The notes: a model not told the origin generated them from the letters alone. Positions 1-8,189 are shown, counted from the first letter of the stretch. The stretch: DNA of 64,000 bases from Siansivirga zeaxanthinifaciens CC-SAMT-1 (GCF_000941055.1 NZ_CP007202.1:2352001-2416000); one strand, 5' to 3'. Program-made: numbers and translations.

Positions 1-2
1 TC

Positions 3-1568
3 ACTGTAAAAAATAAGTTGACTAAAACCTTAGAACTTTGGGAACTGTCTCATTTGGCGTTGCAAGAAGGTAACGATAGTTTAGGGGTTCCGGGAGACAA
101 CAGTGCGGTTGTTGTTGGTTTGTTTCAAGAACTAAACCCAACCTTTGACAAAATTAATACAGCCACCAAATCGATATTAAACACTTTAAATTTGGATATT
201 AATTCAGATAATGAAGTGCTTTTAAATGATATTAAGACAGTAAAATTAAACGAAGGCGACTTTCTTTTAAAAATGGATCAAATTGTAAACCAGTACGATT
301 TGGAAGCCGATGAGAAAGTAAATTGGTTGCGAAAATTAGAATTGTTGCTAACGAGTTTAACCATTTTTATTCTGTTATTAGAGTTTGTGTTTATTTTCTG
401 GCCTGCAGCAAAAAGTGTACGCGCCACCTTAGCGGAACTATTAATTGCAGAAAAGAAAGCGAAACAAATGGCTATTGATGCCGATGAGTTAAGTTTATCT
501 AAAGAAAAGTCTATTAGAGAATTACGCGCTTTAAGTCAAGCAATGGATGAAGCTTTGTTGTTTGCCAGAATCACTAAAAATGGCGAGTTGGTACATATAG
601 GAAAAAAGTTTTCCAGACTTTTTAAATTCACCAGATTTAATATGAGCACCAGTTTTTCTGAAGTGCTTTCCATTAACCCAAAAGAACAAATAGTAATTGA
701 CGATATTATTGCTAAAAATAAAAAAACAGGTTGGCAAGGCGAAGTAAAAGCAACCACAAAAGACCAAAAAGATATTTGGTTGGAAATGGCCATTATGCCT
801 TTTAATCTAAGTGATGAACGTTCGGAATTATTAATTATAGCCTCAGATATTACCTCCAGAAAAGCAGCCCAAATAGAAGTAGAGCACTTAACTAAGCAGC
901 GTTTTGAGGAAAAAATGATGCATCAAAAAATAATTTCCAGTAAGATTATAGAAAATCAGGAAAAGGAACAAAACCGCATTGCTAAAGATGTGCATGATGG
1001 CATCGGACAAATGCTTACGGGTTTAAAATACAATTTGGAGAGTATCGATATTACCGATATTAATAAAACAGCAGCTAAAATAGAACATTTAAAAGAGCTT
1101 ACCACCAATATTATTAAAGGGGTACGAACAGCTACTTTTAATTTAACGCCTCCGGAATTATCAGACCATGGTATTGTGCCGGCCATTACGAAACTTATTC
1201 ATGAGCTGGCAAAATTAACGGGCAAGCAAATTATATTATTTAATAAAACCGATTTTAATGCGCGCCTAGATTCGTTGGTTGAAATTAATATTTACCGTTT
1301 GGTACAGGAAGCTATAAATAATGCCATTAAATACGCCGATTCTACGCATATATTGGTGTCTTTATCGCACAGCGAAAATATTTTAAGTATTGTAATAGAT
1401 GATAATGGTAAGGGCTTCGATCCTTCTAAAGTAAAAAATGTTAAAAATGGTGACGGCGGTATGGGAATGACTTTTATGAAAGAACGTATTAAATTTATTG
1501 ATGGTCGTTTATTTTTAAATTCTGAAATAGGTAGAGGTACCCGAGTAACATTCAATATTCCAATTTAA
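3..1568 (+). CDS. NarX-like sensor histidine kinase (5' partial)
   Basis: Membrane sensor kinase of the HisKA_3 (NarX/LiaS) class. The frame is open to the window edge, so the TTG at 18 is not a credible start and the N-terminus, including any first membrane helix, lies outside. From the TTG: an extracytoplasmic helical segment, a membrane helix at about residues 108-129, a coiled coil, a PAS-like domain (about 175-290), the dimerisation/phosphoacceptor motif NRIAKDVHDGIGQ with its His near 327, and a GHKL ATPase domain with N-box QEAINNAIKYA and a DDNGKGF G-box. The remnant N-terminus looks like PilJ/NarX-type nitrate sensor domains (family knowledge, moderate). It lies 59 bp before a NarL-type response regulator, its likely partner, and just upstream of nitrate reductase genes, so nitrate or nitrite sensing is inferred. 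Confidence 0.85.
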   Translation, partial: TVKNKLTKTLELWELSHLALQEGNDSLGVPGDNSAVVVGLFQELNPTFDKINTATKSILNTLNLDINSDNEVLLNDIKTVKLNEGDFLLKMDQIVNQYDLEADEKVNWLRKLELLLTSLTIFILLLEFVFIFWPAAKSVRATLAELLIAEKKAKQMAIDADELSLSKEKSIRELRALSQAMDEALLFARITKNGELVHIGKKFSRLFKFTRFNMSTSFSEVLSINPKEQIVIDDIIAKNKKTGWQGEVKATTKDQKDIWLEMAIMPFNLSDERSELLIIASDITSRKAAQIEVEHLTKQRFEEKMMHQKIISSKIIENQEKEQNRIAKDVHDGIGQMLTGLKYNLESIDITDINKTAAKIEHLKELTTNIIKGVRTATFNLTPPELSDHGIVPAITKLIHELAKLTGKQIILFNKTDFNARLDSLVEINIYRLVQEAINNAIKYADSTHILVSLSHSENILSIVIDDNGKGFDPSKVKNVKNGDGGMGMTFMKERIKFIDGRLFLNSEIGRGTRVTFNIPI

Positions 1569-1581
1569 AATTAAGTAGTGT

Positions 1582-1603
1582 TACGTAAATTTTCGTAATT
1601 TTG
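1582..1603 (+). promoter_or_regulatory. Promoter of the NarL-type regulator gene with TACGTA box
   Basis: TAATTTTG at 1596-1603 matches the Bacteroidetes -7 consensus TAnnTTTG and lies 24 bp before the ATG at 1628. The hexamer palindrome TACGTA at 1582-1587 lies just upstream, and the same hexamer occurs at three other nitrate-related promoters in the window. The regulator may therefore be transcribed apart from the kinase, and possibly autoregulated (inference). Confidence 0.5.
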
Positions 1604-1627
1604 TATTAGTAATTAAATTGATTTAAA

Positions 1628-2290
1628 ATGATAAATGTTGTATTAGCGGATGATCATGTTTTAGTACGCGACGGCATCAAAGCACTTTTAGAAGACCAGG
1701 AAGGGATTCGTGTTATTGCCGAAGCATCAAATGGAGCTGAAGCATTAGAGGTTATAAAAACAAATAAACCTCACATTATCATTGTAGATATTAGAATGCC
1801 CGAGTTAAATGGTATCGAGGTTGTCGAAGCTATAAATAAGCAATATACAGACATTCGAACCTTAGTGCTTTCTATGCACGACTCCGAAGAATACGTGGTT
1901 AAGGCCATACAAGCCGGTGCCGATGGTTATTTGTTAAAAGGTGCCAGTAAAGAAGAGTTTCTTAAAGCTTTAAACTCGGTAGCTAATGGAGGCAAATATT
2001 TTACAGGGGATGTTTCGGCAATTATCATGAATAATTTTGTTAACGGTAATGTAAGTACCTCAAAAGAATCTAGGTCAAATACACCAACAGATGCCCCATT
2101 TAAACTTACAAAACGCGAAAAACAAATTTTAGATTTAGTGCTTCAACTTAAAAATAATAAAGATATCGCCGAAGAATTATCTATTAGTAAGCGAACTGCC
2201 GAAGTGCACCGTTTTAACTTAATGAAAAAGTTAGATGTTAAAAACCTTATGGAACTAAGTAATAAGGCTAAAGAATTTAACTTGGTCTAA
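1628..2290 (+). CDS. NarL/FixJ-family response regulator
   Basis: DNA-binding response regulator of 220 aa. The receiver domain (about 1-120) has the acidic pair in VLADDH, the phosphoacceptor Asp in IIIVDIRMPELNG, the conserved Ser/Thr region (LVLSMH) and Lys in YLLKGASKEEF. A LuxR-type helix-turn-helix occupies about 155-215 (LTKREKQILDLV, then SISKRTAEVHRFNLMKKL). It is the expected partner of the upstream HisKA_3 kinase. Position beside the nitrate reductase genes suggests control of nitrate assimilation, but no target site is proven; the TACGTA hexamers at 1582, 2406 and 2418 are candidates. Confidence 0.93.
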   Translation: MINVVLADDHVLVRDGIKALLEDQEGIRVIAEASNGAEALEVIKTNKPHIIIVDIRMPELNGIEVVEAINKQYTDIRTLVLSMHDSEEYVVKAIQAGADGYLLKGASKEEFLKALNSVANGGKYFTGDVSAIIMNNFVNGNVSTSKESRSNTPTDAPFKLTKREKQILDLVLQLKNNKDIAEELSISKRTAEVHRFNLMKKLDVKNLMELSNKAKEFNLV

Positions 2291-2402
2291 CGTTTTTTCT
2301 TCTTTTTTTTATCGATTTTATATTTAAATCAATTTTTACATCTTCTTATTTAGCGAATTGCTAAAATTTAATTTCTTTATTAATAAATTAATATAAATAT
2401 AT

Positions 2403-2451
2403 AAATACGTATTTTTATACGTATAAAATTAAGTATTTATACTTACTTTTG
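2403..2451 (+). promoter_or_regulatory. Nitrate reductase operon promoter with palindromic operators
   Basis: Two TACGTA palindromes (2406-2411 and 2418-2423, 12 bp apart) are followed by AAGTATTTATACTT (2431-2444), which abuts a perfect -7 box TACTTTTG (2444-2451). The predicted transcript start is near 2458. The 14-bp palindrome has the 5-4-5 geometry of Crp/Fnr sites, and a near-identical copy occupies the same position relative to the -7 box in front of the Crp/Fnr gene at 23442. Activation of this promoter by that protein is inferred. Confidence 0.6.
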
Positions 2452-2470
2452 TAATTATAAATACCAAATT

Positions 2471-2707
2471 ATGTGTCCTTTAGAATTAGAAAACAACTTT
2501 AAATTAAGTTTACTAAAATTTATGTTTAGTACACTTGGCTTGATTTGGTTTATTTCTGTTACCATTTTTAAAGGTTTTCTCTCTCTTTTGAAATCGGTAT
2601 TTATAGAAGTAAATTTTATTAAAAAGATAAATATAATACCCTTAAAAATCCATTTTTTTAATAATAATCATACCAGTTGGATGGTGTTTATGAAATGTTT
2701 TAATTAG
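2471..2707 (+). CDS. Small hydrophobic protein or leader ORF before the nitrate reductase gene
   Basis: 78-codon ORF beginning with ATG only about 13 nt after the predicted transcript start and ending 19 bp before the nitrate reductase ATG. It is hydrophobic and Phe/Ile/Lys-rich, with a likely membrane helix at about residues 13-42 and a basic C-terminal third. I do not recognise a family. It could be a small membrane protein translated as first gene of the operon, or a chance ORF in a regulatory leader; its composition resembles the AT-rich non-coding DNA around it, so confidence is low. Confidence 0.35.
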   Translation: MCPLELENNFKLSLLKFMFSTLGLIWFISVTIFKGFLSLLKSVFIEVNFIKKINIIPLKIHFFNNNHTSWMVFMKCFN

Positions 2708-2726
2708 TATAATATCAAGGCGATAC

Positions 2727-4124
2727 ATGATTAAGAAAAAAGTAAAAACAACGTGTTCTTATTGCGGAGTTGGTTGCGGCATCATTGTAACCAGAGATAG
2801 TAATAATAAAGTTTTTGTTGAAGGCGATAAAGATCATCCTGTTAACAGAGGCATGCTATGCTCTAAAGGCATGAATTTACATTATGTAGCTAACGATGTG
2901 TCCGATAGAATTCTATATCCCGAAATGCGCTGGAGTCGTTCGCACCCAAGAGAGCGTGTAAGTTGGGATGATGCTCTGGATCGAGCGGCCAGTGTTTTTA
3001 AATCAATTATTAAAAAACACGGACCCGATAGTGTAGCTTTTTATGTTTCTGGACAGAGTTTAACTGAAGAGTATTACATCGCCAACAAACTAACAAAAGG
3101 TTTTATAGGCACGAATAATATCGACACGAATTCGCGTTTGTGCATGAGTTCGGCAGTGGTAGGTTATAAAAAAACGTTTGGAGAAGATAGTGTTCCTATT
3201 TCTTATGACGATATCGAATTAGCAGATTGTTTTCTAATTACAGGAGCTAACCCAGCATGGTGCCACCCAATTCTTTTTAGGCGTATCGAACAACACAAAG
3301 AAAAACATCCAGAAGTAAAAATAATTGTTGTCGACCCCAGAAAAACAGATTCTGCTAATTTCGCAGATATACATTTACAACTTATACCAGGTACCGATAT
3401 TGTACTTTATAATGCGTTGGGAAGATGCCTCTATGAACGTGGGTTGATTGACGATGATTTTATTCAGAATCATACCGAAGGTTTTAGTGCTTATAAAGAG
3501 CACATATTTTCAACATCCATAAAAGATGCTTCAATAATTTGTGGTGTTTCAGAAAAAGATATTCGAAAAGCAGCCGATACCATTGGCCTTTCAAAAGGTT
3601 TTATTAGTATGTGGGCCATGGGACTTAACCAAAGTGTTGTGGGTGTTAATAAAAATGTTGCTTTATTAAATTTATCATTAATTACCGGACAAATAGGTAA
3701 ACCAGGATCGGGCCCTTTTTCACTTACCGGTCAGCCCAACGCTATGGGCGGACGTGAAGTTGGCGGTATGGCCAATTTATTGGCAGTGCATAAAGATTTG
3801 GCTAATGAAGCGCATAGGCGCGAAGTCGCTCAATTTTGGGGCGTTGAAAAAATTTCGCCTAATCCCGGCTTAACAGCTACCGAAATGTTTGATGCCTTAG
3901 AGTCGGGGAAACTTAAAGCAGTTTGGATTGCATGTACCAATCCGCTGGTAAGTTTACCCAATACACATCGCATTGAAAAAGCCATGAAAAACGCCAAGTT
4001 TGTAGTGGTTCAGGAAATTTCACATAAATCGGATACGGTGGCTTATGCCGATTTAGTTTTGCCTGCCGCGGCATGGTTAGAAAAGGAGGGAACCATGACC
4101 AACTCAGAGCGCCGTATTGCTTAA
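2727..4124 (+). CDS. Nitrate reductase N-terminal fragment (4Fe-4S and molybdopterin domains)
   Basis: N-terminal 465 aa of the interrupted reductase. A 4Fe-4S motif lies at the start: CSYCGVGCG then MLCSKG (C-x2-C-x3-C-x~27-C). The Mo-bisMGD oxidoreductase core follows, with SRLCMSSAV, GANPAWCHPILFRR, VVDPRKTDSANFADIHLQLIPG (too long to quote further) and GGREVGGMANLL, all typical of NasA/NarB-type assimilatory enzymes. No signal peptide or Tat motif is seen, so it would be cytoplasmic. It ends at the premature TAA within SERRIA, losing the molybdopterin-dinucleotide-binding C-terminal domain, and is unlikely to be active alone. Confidence 0.75.
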   Translation: MIKKKVKTTCSYCGVGCGIIVTRDSNNKVFVEGDKDHPVNRGMLCSKGMNLHYVANDVSDRILYPEMRWSRSHPRERVSWDDALDRAASVFKSIIKKHGPDSVAFYVSGQSLTEEYYIANKLTKGFIGTNNIDTNSRLCMSSAVVGYKKTFGEDSVPISYDDIELADCFLITGANPAWCHPILFRRIEQHKEKHPEVKIIVVDPRKTDSANFADIHLQLIPGTDIVLYNALGRCLYERGLIDDDFIQNHTEGFSAYKEHIFSTSIKDASIICGVSEKDIRKAADTIGLSKGFISMWAMGLNQSVVGVNKNVALLNLSLITGQIGKPGSGPFSLTGQPNAMGGREVGGMANLLAVHKDLANEAHRREVAQFWGVEKISPNPGLTATEMFDALESGKLKAVWIACTNPLVSLPNTHRIEKAMKNAKFVVVQEISHKSDTVAYADLVLPAAAWLEKEGTMTNSERRIA

Positions 4125-4196
4125 CTCCCAAAAGAAATTAATGCTCCCGGAGAAGCCAGGCCCGATGTTGAAATTTTTTGTGATTTTGCCCAAAGA

Positions 4197-6251
4197 ATGG
4201 GCTTTAGAGGATTTAATTATAACAGTACCGAAGAGATTTACGATGAGTATTGTTCGATGACCAAAGGAACTAACATCGATATTTCCTTCTTAAATTACGA
4301 CAGATTAAAAAATGAAGGTACCTTTCAATGGCCTGTATCAGAATACAGACACCAAGGCACACCAAGGCTTTTTGAAAATAAACAATTTTATACGCCTTCT
4401 AAAAAAGCTATATTTAATATACCTACTCAAATTTTAAATACCTCAGTATTACCGAATGAAGATTTTCCGCTTATTCTAACAACCGGAAGGGTGCGTGACC
4501 AATGGCATACCATGACCAAAACAGGAAAGGTATCGCGGTTAAAAACACATTATCCCAGACCAGTTTTAGAAATTAATCCGTACGATGCTTATCTCTACAA
4601 AATTAAAGACGGCGATATAACCGAAATTAAAAGCGATAATGGCGTGGTGCGCGTAAGAGCTCAAGTAACCGATACCATTGCAAAAGGCGTTGTTTTTTTA
4701 CCGATGCATTGGGGCAAACAGTTGCAAAGCGACCTAAATAGAGCCAATAATTTAACAAATACTCATATAGACCCACAATCTAAAGAACCAGATTTTAAGT
4801 TTACCAGAGTTAAAGTCGCTAGATATAAAAAACCAGTTGAAAAAATTATTATTGTTGGGGCGGGCGCGGCAGCATTTCGCTTTGTTCAAAACTACCGTGA
4901 AAATAATGAGGTCGATGAAATACACGTGTTTTCAAAAGAACCTAATTTATTTTATAATCGGGTGCTCTTACCAGAATATATAACCGAAGAGTTAAGCTGG
5001 GATCAATTACTTAAAATAAAAAAATTAGAGTTAAATAAACTGGGCATAAAACTGCATCCGGAGACCACTATTAATAAAATTGACAGTATCGCAAAGGAAG
5101 TGGTCGATAGCCAAGGAATAACCCATAAATTCGATAAACTCATTTTAGCTACGGGCAGTCGTGCTTTCATTCCTAAAGATGTTCAAATAGATTTACCCGG
5201 ACGTTTTACTATGCGAAATAAAAGCGATGCCGATCGTTTTAAAAGTTACTTAGATGCTACAGGATTGCCTCCTGAAGAGCAACATGTTGTTATTGTTGGT
5301 GGCGGATTATTAGGACTGGAATTAGCAGCTGCCATGAAGCATAAAAACGTTAAAATTACCATTATTCAGCGTGCATCACGACTTATGGAGCGCCAGTTAG
5401 ATAAAATTTCGAGCAAACTATTATCTCTAGATGTACAAGAGCGTGGCATTCAAATATATTTTGATAATGAAGTGAGTACGGTTTTTGACGATGAAGATAC
5501 GGGCGGATTAAACATCACATTAAAAAGTGGTAAATTAATTACCGCCAATGCCATTGTGTATGCCATTGGTACCCGACCAAATATCGAGATAGCTAAAGAA
5601 AACGGCATTAAATGTGGAAGAGGCGTTATTGTAAATCAGCATTTACAAACCTCGCATCCCGATATTTTCGCTATTGGTGAAATAGCAGAATTTAACAATC
5701 AGTTATTTGGCATTACATCTGCTGCCGAAGAACAAGCAAGTATTCTGGCAAACTTTATTGCTGGTGATATAAGTGAAGCTTATAATGGTTCGGTTTTAAT
5801 GAATATTTTAAAATTTAACGATTTAAATTTATTTAGCATTGGTGAGATTAATATCCCAGAAAATGATGATACTTACGAGGAAATTATTTTCACCGATATT
5901 TCTAAACGCTATTATAAAAAATGCATTGTAAAAGATGATTTGCTTATTGGCGCTGTTTTAATGGGCGATAAAAATGAATTTGCCGAGTTTAAAACTATGA
6001 TAGAGAGTAAAATTGAAATGTCAGATAAACGAAATACCTTGTTGCGCGGGTCTTCTAAAGATGAACCAGTTCTAGGTAAACTCGTTTGTTCGTGCAGTCA
6101 AGTTGGAGCGGGAAATATTGAAGCATTAATTCAATCGGGATGCACTAATTTCACAGAACTTTGTAATAAATCGGGCGCCGGATTGGGTTGTGGAAGTTGT
6201 AAAACCGAAGTAAGAGAAATTCTTAATAATACTAAAGTTATCGCATCATGA
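4197..6251 (+). CDS. Nitrate reductase C-terminal fragment (MGD-binding, FAD/NAD(P), BFD-like 2Fe-2S)
   Basis: The 684 aa from the first ATG after the nonsense codon; open codons in fact begin at 4125. In order: molybdopterin-dinucleotide-binding domain (about 80-210, with TTGRVRDQWHTMTKTG), a NirB-like pyridine-nucleotide-disulfide oxidoreductase (about 220-520) with FAD motif IIIVGAGAAAFRF and NAD motif VVIVGGGLLGLELAAAM, and a BFD-like [2Fe-2S] domain with CSC and GCGSCK. This layout suggests NAD(P)H electrons reach the Mo site within one polypeptide. It overlaps the next gene by 4 bp (ATGA), implying translational coupling. Whether translation restarts at 4197 is unknown. Confidence 0.7.
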   Translation: MGFRGFNYNSTEEIYDEYCSMTKGTNIDISFLNYDRLKNEGTFQWPVSEYRHQGTPRLFENKQFYTPSKKAIFNIPTQILNTSVLPNEDFPLILTTGRVRDQWHTMTKTGKVSRLKTHYPRPVLEINPYDAYLYKIKDGDITEIKSDNGVVRVRAQVTDTIAKGVVFLPMHWGKQLQSDLNRANNLTNTHIDPQSKEPDFKFTRVKVARYKKPVEKIIIVGAGAAAFRFVQNYRENNEVDEIHVFSKEPNLFYNRVLLPEYITEELSWDQLLKIKKLELNKLGIKLHPETTINKIDSIAKEVVDSQGITHKFDKLILATGSRAFIPKDVQIDLPGRFTMRNKSDADRFKSYLDATGLPPEEQHVVIVGGGLLGLELAAAMKHKNVKITIIQRASRLMERQLDKISSKLLSLDVQERGIQIYFDNEVSTVFDDEDTGGLNITLKSGKLITANAIVYAIGTRPNIEIAKENGIKCGRGVIVNQHLQTSHPDIFAIGEIAEFNNQLFGITSAAEEQASILANFIAGDISEAYNGSVLMNILKFNDLNLFSIGEINIPENDDTYEEIIFTDISKRYYKKCIVKDDLLIGAVLMGDKNEFAEFKTMIESKIEMSDKRNTLLRGSSKDEPVLGKLVCSCSQVGAGNIEALIQSGCTNFTELCNKSGAGLGCGSCKTEVREILNNTKVIAS

Positions 6252-7675
6252 AAGCATCATACAGATTATTAATTAACGGAGGTGTTTTATCACCAGGAGA
6301 ATTAAAATATATATGCAATGCCGCCGAAAGTCTGGGTTTAAATGCGATTTCATTTGGCTCTAGACAAGACATTATTTTTCCAGATAAAATTGATAAACAC
6401 TTGCTAAAAACCTTCGATAAACTGCAAGTGGTAAAGCCTAACGACGAAAAAATAGAAAACATTGTATCGTCTTATGTTTCTGCAGATATTTTACCAAGCA
6501 CATCTTGGTTAACAAGCGATCGCTACCTCTATGTTTTAGAGCAATTTAAGCATAAACTTAAATTACGTGTAAATATTACCGACCCAAAACAACGCTTGGT
6601 ACCCTTATTCACAGGACATATTAATTTTATAGCTTCTGAGCACGAAGATTACTGGTATTTATACATTTGCTTACCCGAATGGAAAAAAGCTCAAATGTAT
6701 CCTGCTTTAGTTTACAGTTGGGATTTAGATAAAATTGAACGCGCCATCGAAGCCATTCTTCAGGAAGAACCAGAAAATGTAGAAACTATTTTTGAATTGG
6801 TAAACGATGCCGTTGAGACAAACAATAGAACCGTAGATAAGCCTCTAGAAATTCCTTTTTATCCCTTTCCTTATTACGAAGGCATGAACCGAATAGGCGA
6901 TAAATATTGGCTTGGACTTTATTGGAGAAATAACCGATATGATTTAGATTTTCTAAAAGCCCTTTGCGATTTATGTGCCGAAAATAAAATTGGTAAAATT
7001 ACAATTACCCCTTGGAAATCGTTTATTGTCAAAGGAATTCCTTTAAAAGCCAAATTAAATTGGGAAAAATTTCTGGGTACGTTTGGTATCAATGTGCGCC
7101 ACTCTATGTTAGAGCTTAATTGGCATTTACCAGTAAACGATAAAGAGGCTTTAAACCTTAAAAAATACTTGGTAACTAATTTCGACCAAAACGATATTAG
7201 TACCTATGGCTTAACCTTTGGCATTACAAATTATAATAAGTACACCGATTATTTTACTTCAATTGTCATTCAAAAAAACAAAAAACCAGAGTCTATTGGC
7301 GATTTTATAATTAGAGATACGTACAATTTACTTTATGCTAAAAATTTCGACCCCAATACACGAGATTATGTTATGCATGTTCAGGATGTAGATGTGGTTG
7401 AATTACCAGGCTTGTTAATGGAATTAAGTAAACTTTATTTTGAAGCCTTAGGAAAAGAACGCGAAGAAGAACCTGCAGAAGAAGTGAATAAAGAGGTTTT
7501 AGAAACTCAGGTATATCAATGCCAGGATTGTTTAACGATTTACGATGAATTATACGGCGATATAACACAAGATGTTTTACCAAATACGGCTTTTGAAGAT
7601 TTGCCCGATGATTACGAATGTTCTACATGTGAAGCGTCAAAGCGCCATTTTGAGAAGAAAATATTATCAAAATAA
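6248..7675 (+). CDS. Nitrite/sulfite-reductase-like ferredoxin halves fused to rubredoxin
   Basis: 475 aa with two ferredoxin-like half domains of the nitrite/sulfite reductase type, at about 10-75 (NGGVLSPGELKYICNAAESL) and about 215-285 (GDKYWLGLYWRNNR, then KITITPWKSFIVKGI). A C-terminal rubredoxin (about 425-475) has all four iron ligands: YQCQDCLTIYDE and YECSTCEASK. The Gly that normally follows the first Cys pair is Leu here. I see no C-x5-C / C-x3-C sirohaem-4Fe4S motif, so it is probably not a nitrite reductase. Electron transfer to the coupled nitrate reductase is the likelier role (inference). Its start overlaps the upstream stop by 4 bp. Confidence 0.75.
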   Translation: MKASYRLLINGGVLSPGELKYICNAAESLGLNAISFGSRQDIIFPDKIDKHLLKTFDKLQVVKPNDEKIENIVSSYVSADILPSTSWLTSDRYLYVLEQFKHKLKLRVNITDPKQRLVPLFTGHINFIASEHEDYWYLYICLPEWKKAQMYPALVYSWDLDKIERAIEAILQEEPENVETIFELVNDAVETNNRTVDKPLEIPFYPFPYYEGMNRIGDKYWLGLYWRNNRYDLDFLKALCDLCAENKIGKITITPWKSFIVKGIPLKAKLNWEKFLGTFGINVRHSMLELNWHLPVNDKEALNLKKYLVTNFDQNDISTYGLTFGITNYNKYTDYFTSIVIQKNKKPESIGDFIIRDTYNLLYAKNFDPNTRDYVMHVQDVDVVELPGLLMELSKLYFEALGKEREEEPAEEVNKEVLETQVYQCQDCLTIYDELYGDITQDVLPNTAFEDLPDDYECSTCEASKRHFEKKILSK

Positions 7676-7878
7676 TAAAATTTTAATACTTATAAATTAG
7701 TTAGTTTGGGTGTTTCTTTTGGTTAATTGCTTCTTAAGATTCTATTAGGATTTTAATTTAAATTACATATCACTTTAACTTCAGATATATGCATTTAAAT
7801 TATTAATTAATACCATTCACCGAAATATAAAATATATAACAAAAGATAAATCTTAATTTTGAATATTATTTTTATTCA

Positions 7879-7924
7879 AAGTACTTAAAAATTAATGTTT
7901 TTTCACATTTATTTTTAAGTACTT
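7879..7924. repeat. Perfect 14-bp inverted repeat built on AAGTACTT
   Basis: AAGTACTTAAAAAT (7879-7892) and its exact reverse complement ATTTTTAAGTACTT (7911-7924) are separated by 18 bp. Each arm contains the palindrome AAGTACTT. It could form a hairpin in RNA or act as two operator half-sites. There is no clear T-tract, so it is not a standard terminator. Confidence 0.5.
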
Positions 7925-8021
7925 AATTATTTTATGAAAAAAAGTAAATTTTCAAATTTATTTCAAATCTCAAATATCTAAGATTTGTTTTTAGTTTGTA
8001 AAAAATGAAAATAATTTTTAG

Positions 8022-8189
8022 AGGGGGGCACGGTAAGAATATTTGGTATTATTGAATTTTAAAGTTCTATTGCCAAAGAAATAGCTAGTTTTTTAATGGT
8101 TTAAGTATTCAATGTTTTTAAAATTTAATTTAAGTGTTATTTCTTTTTAAGTTTTAATATAAATATTGCTAGGAGTGTTCCCCTTTTTT
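8022..8189 (+). ncRNA. Possible structured RNA with long-range closing helix
   Basis: AGGGGGGCAC (8022-8031) can pair along 10 positions, with two G-U pairs, with GTGTTCCCCT (8175-8184), which runs straight into a T-tract (8184-8189). Inside, TTTGG (8042-8046) pairs with CCAAA (8073-8077) with further GAA/TTC pairing. The G-run is striking in such AT-rich DNA. There is no perfect -7 box upstream; TAGTTTG at 7992-7998 is one base short. It could also be a leader of the H-NOX operon. Speculative. Confidence 0.3.

Larger units (their letters stand above)
2727..6251 (+). pseudogene. nasA: Assimilatory nitrate reductase fusion (NasA-FAD/NAD-BFD), interrupted by an in-frame TAA
   Basis: One reading frame of 1175 codons including both stops. 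It runs from ATG 2727 to TGA 6249-6251 and is continuous except for a TAA at 4122-4124. The second open stretch (codons from 4125, first ATG 4197) is in the same frame: 4197 minus 2727 is 1470, divisible by 3. The stop falls inside the conserved molybdopterin-oxidoreductase stretch NSERRIA*LPKEINAPGEAR, so homology continues directly across it. Intact, the protein would reduce nitrate to nitrite with a molybdenum cofactor fed by Fe-S and flavin centres. As read, the catalytic domain lacks its C-terminal dinucleotide-binding part. A sequencing error cannot be excluded. Confidence 0.85.

Noticed and set aside
4122..4124. Recoding of the nasA stop (selenocysteine, pyrrolysine or altered code)
   Set aside because: The codon is TAA, not TGA or TAG, and TAA ends many intact genes here, so a code change or known recoding does not fit.
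6248..7675. Assimilatory nitrite reductase
   Set aside because: Ferredoxin-like halves are present, but no sirohaem-4Fe4S Cys motif is visible, so catalytic nitrite reduction is not supported.
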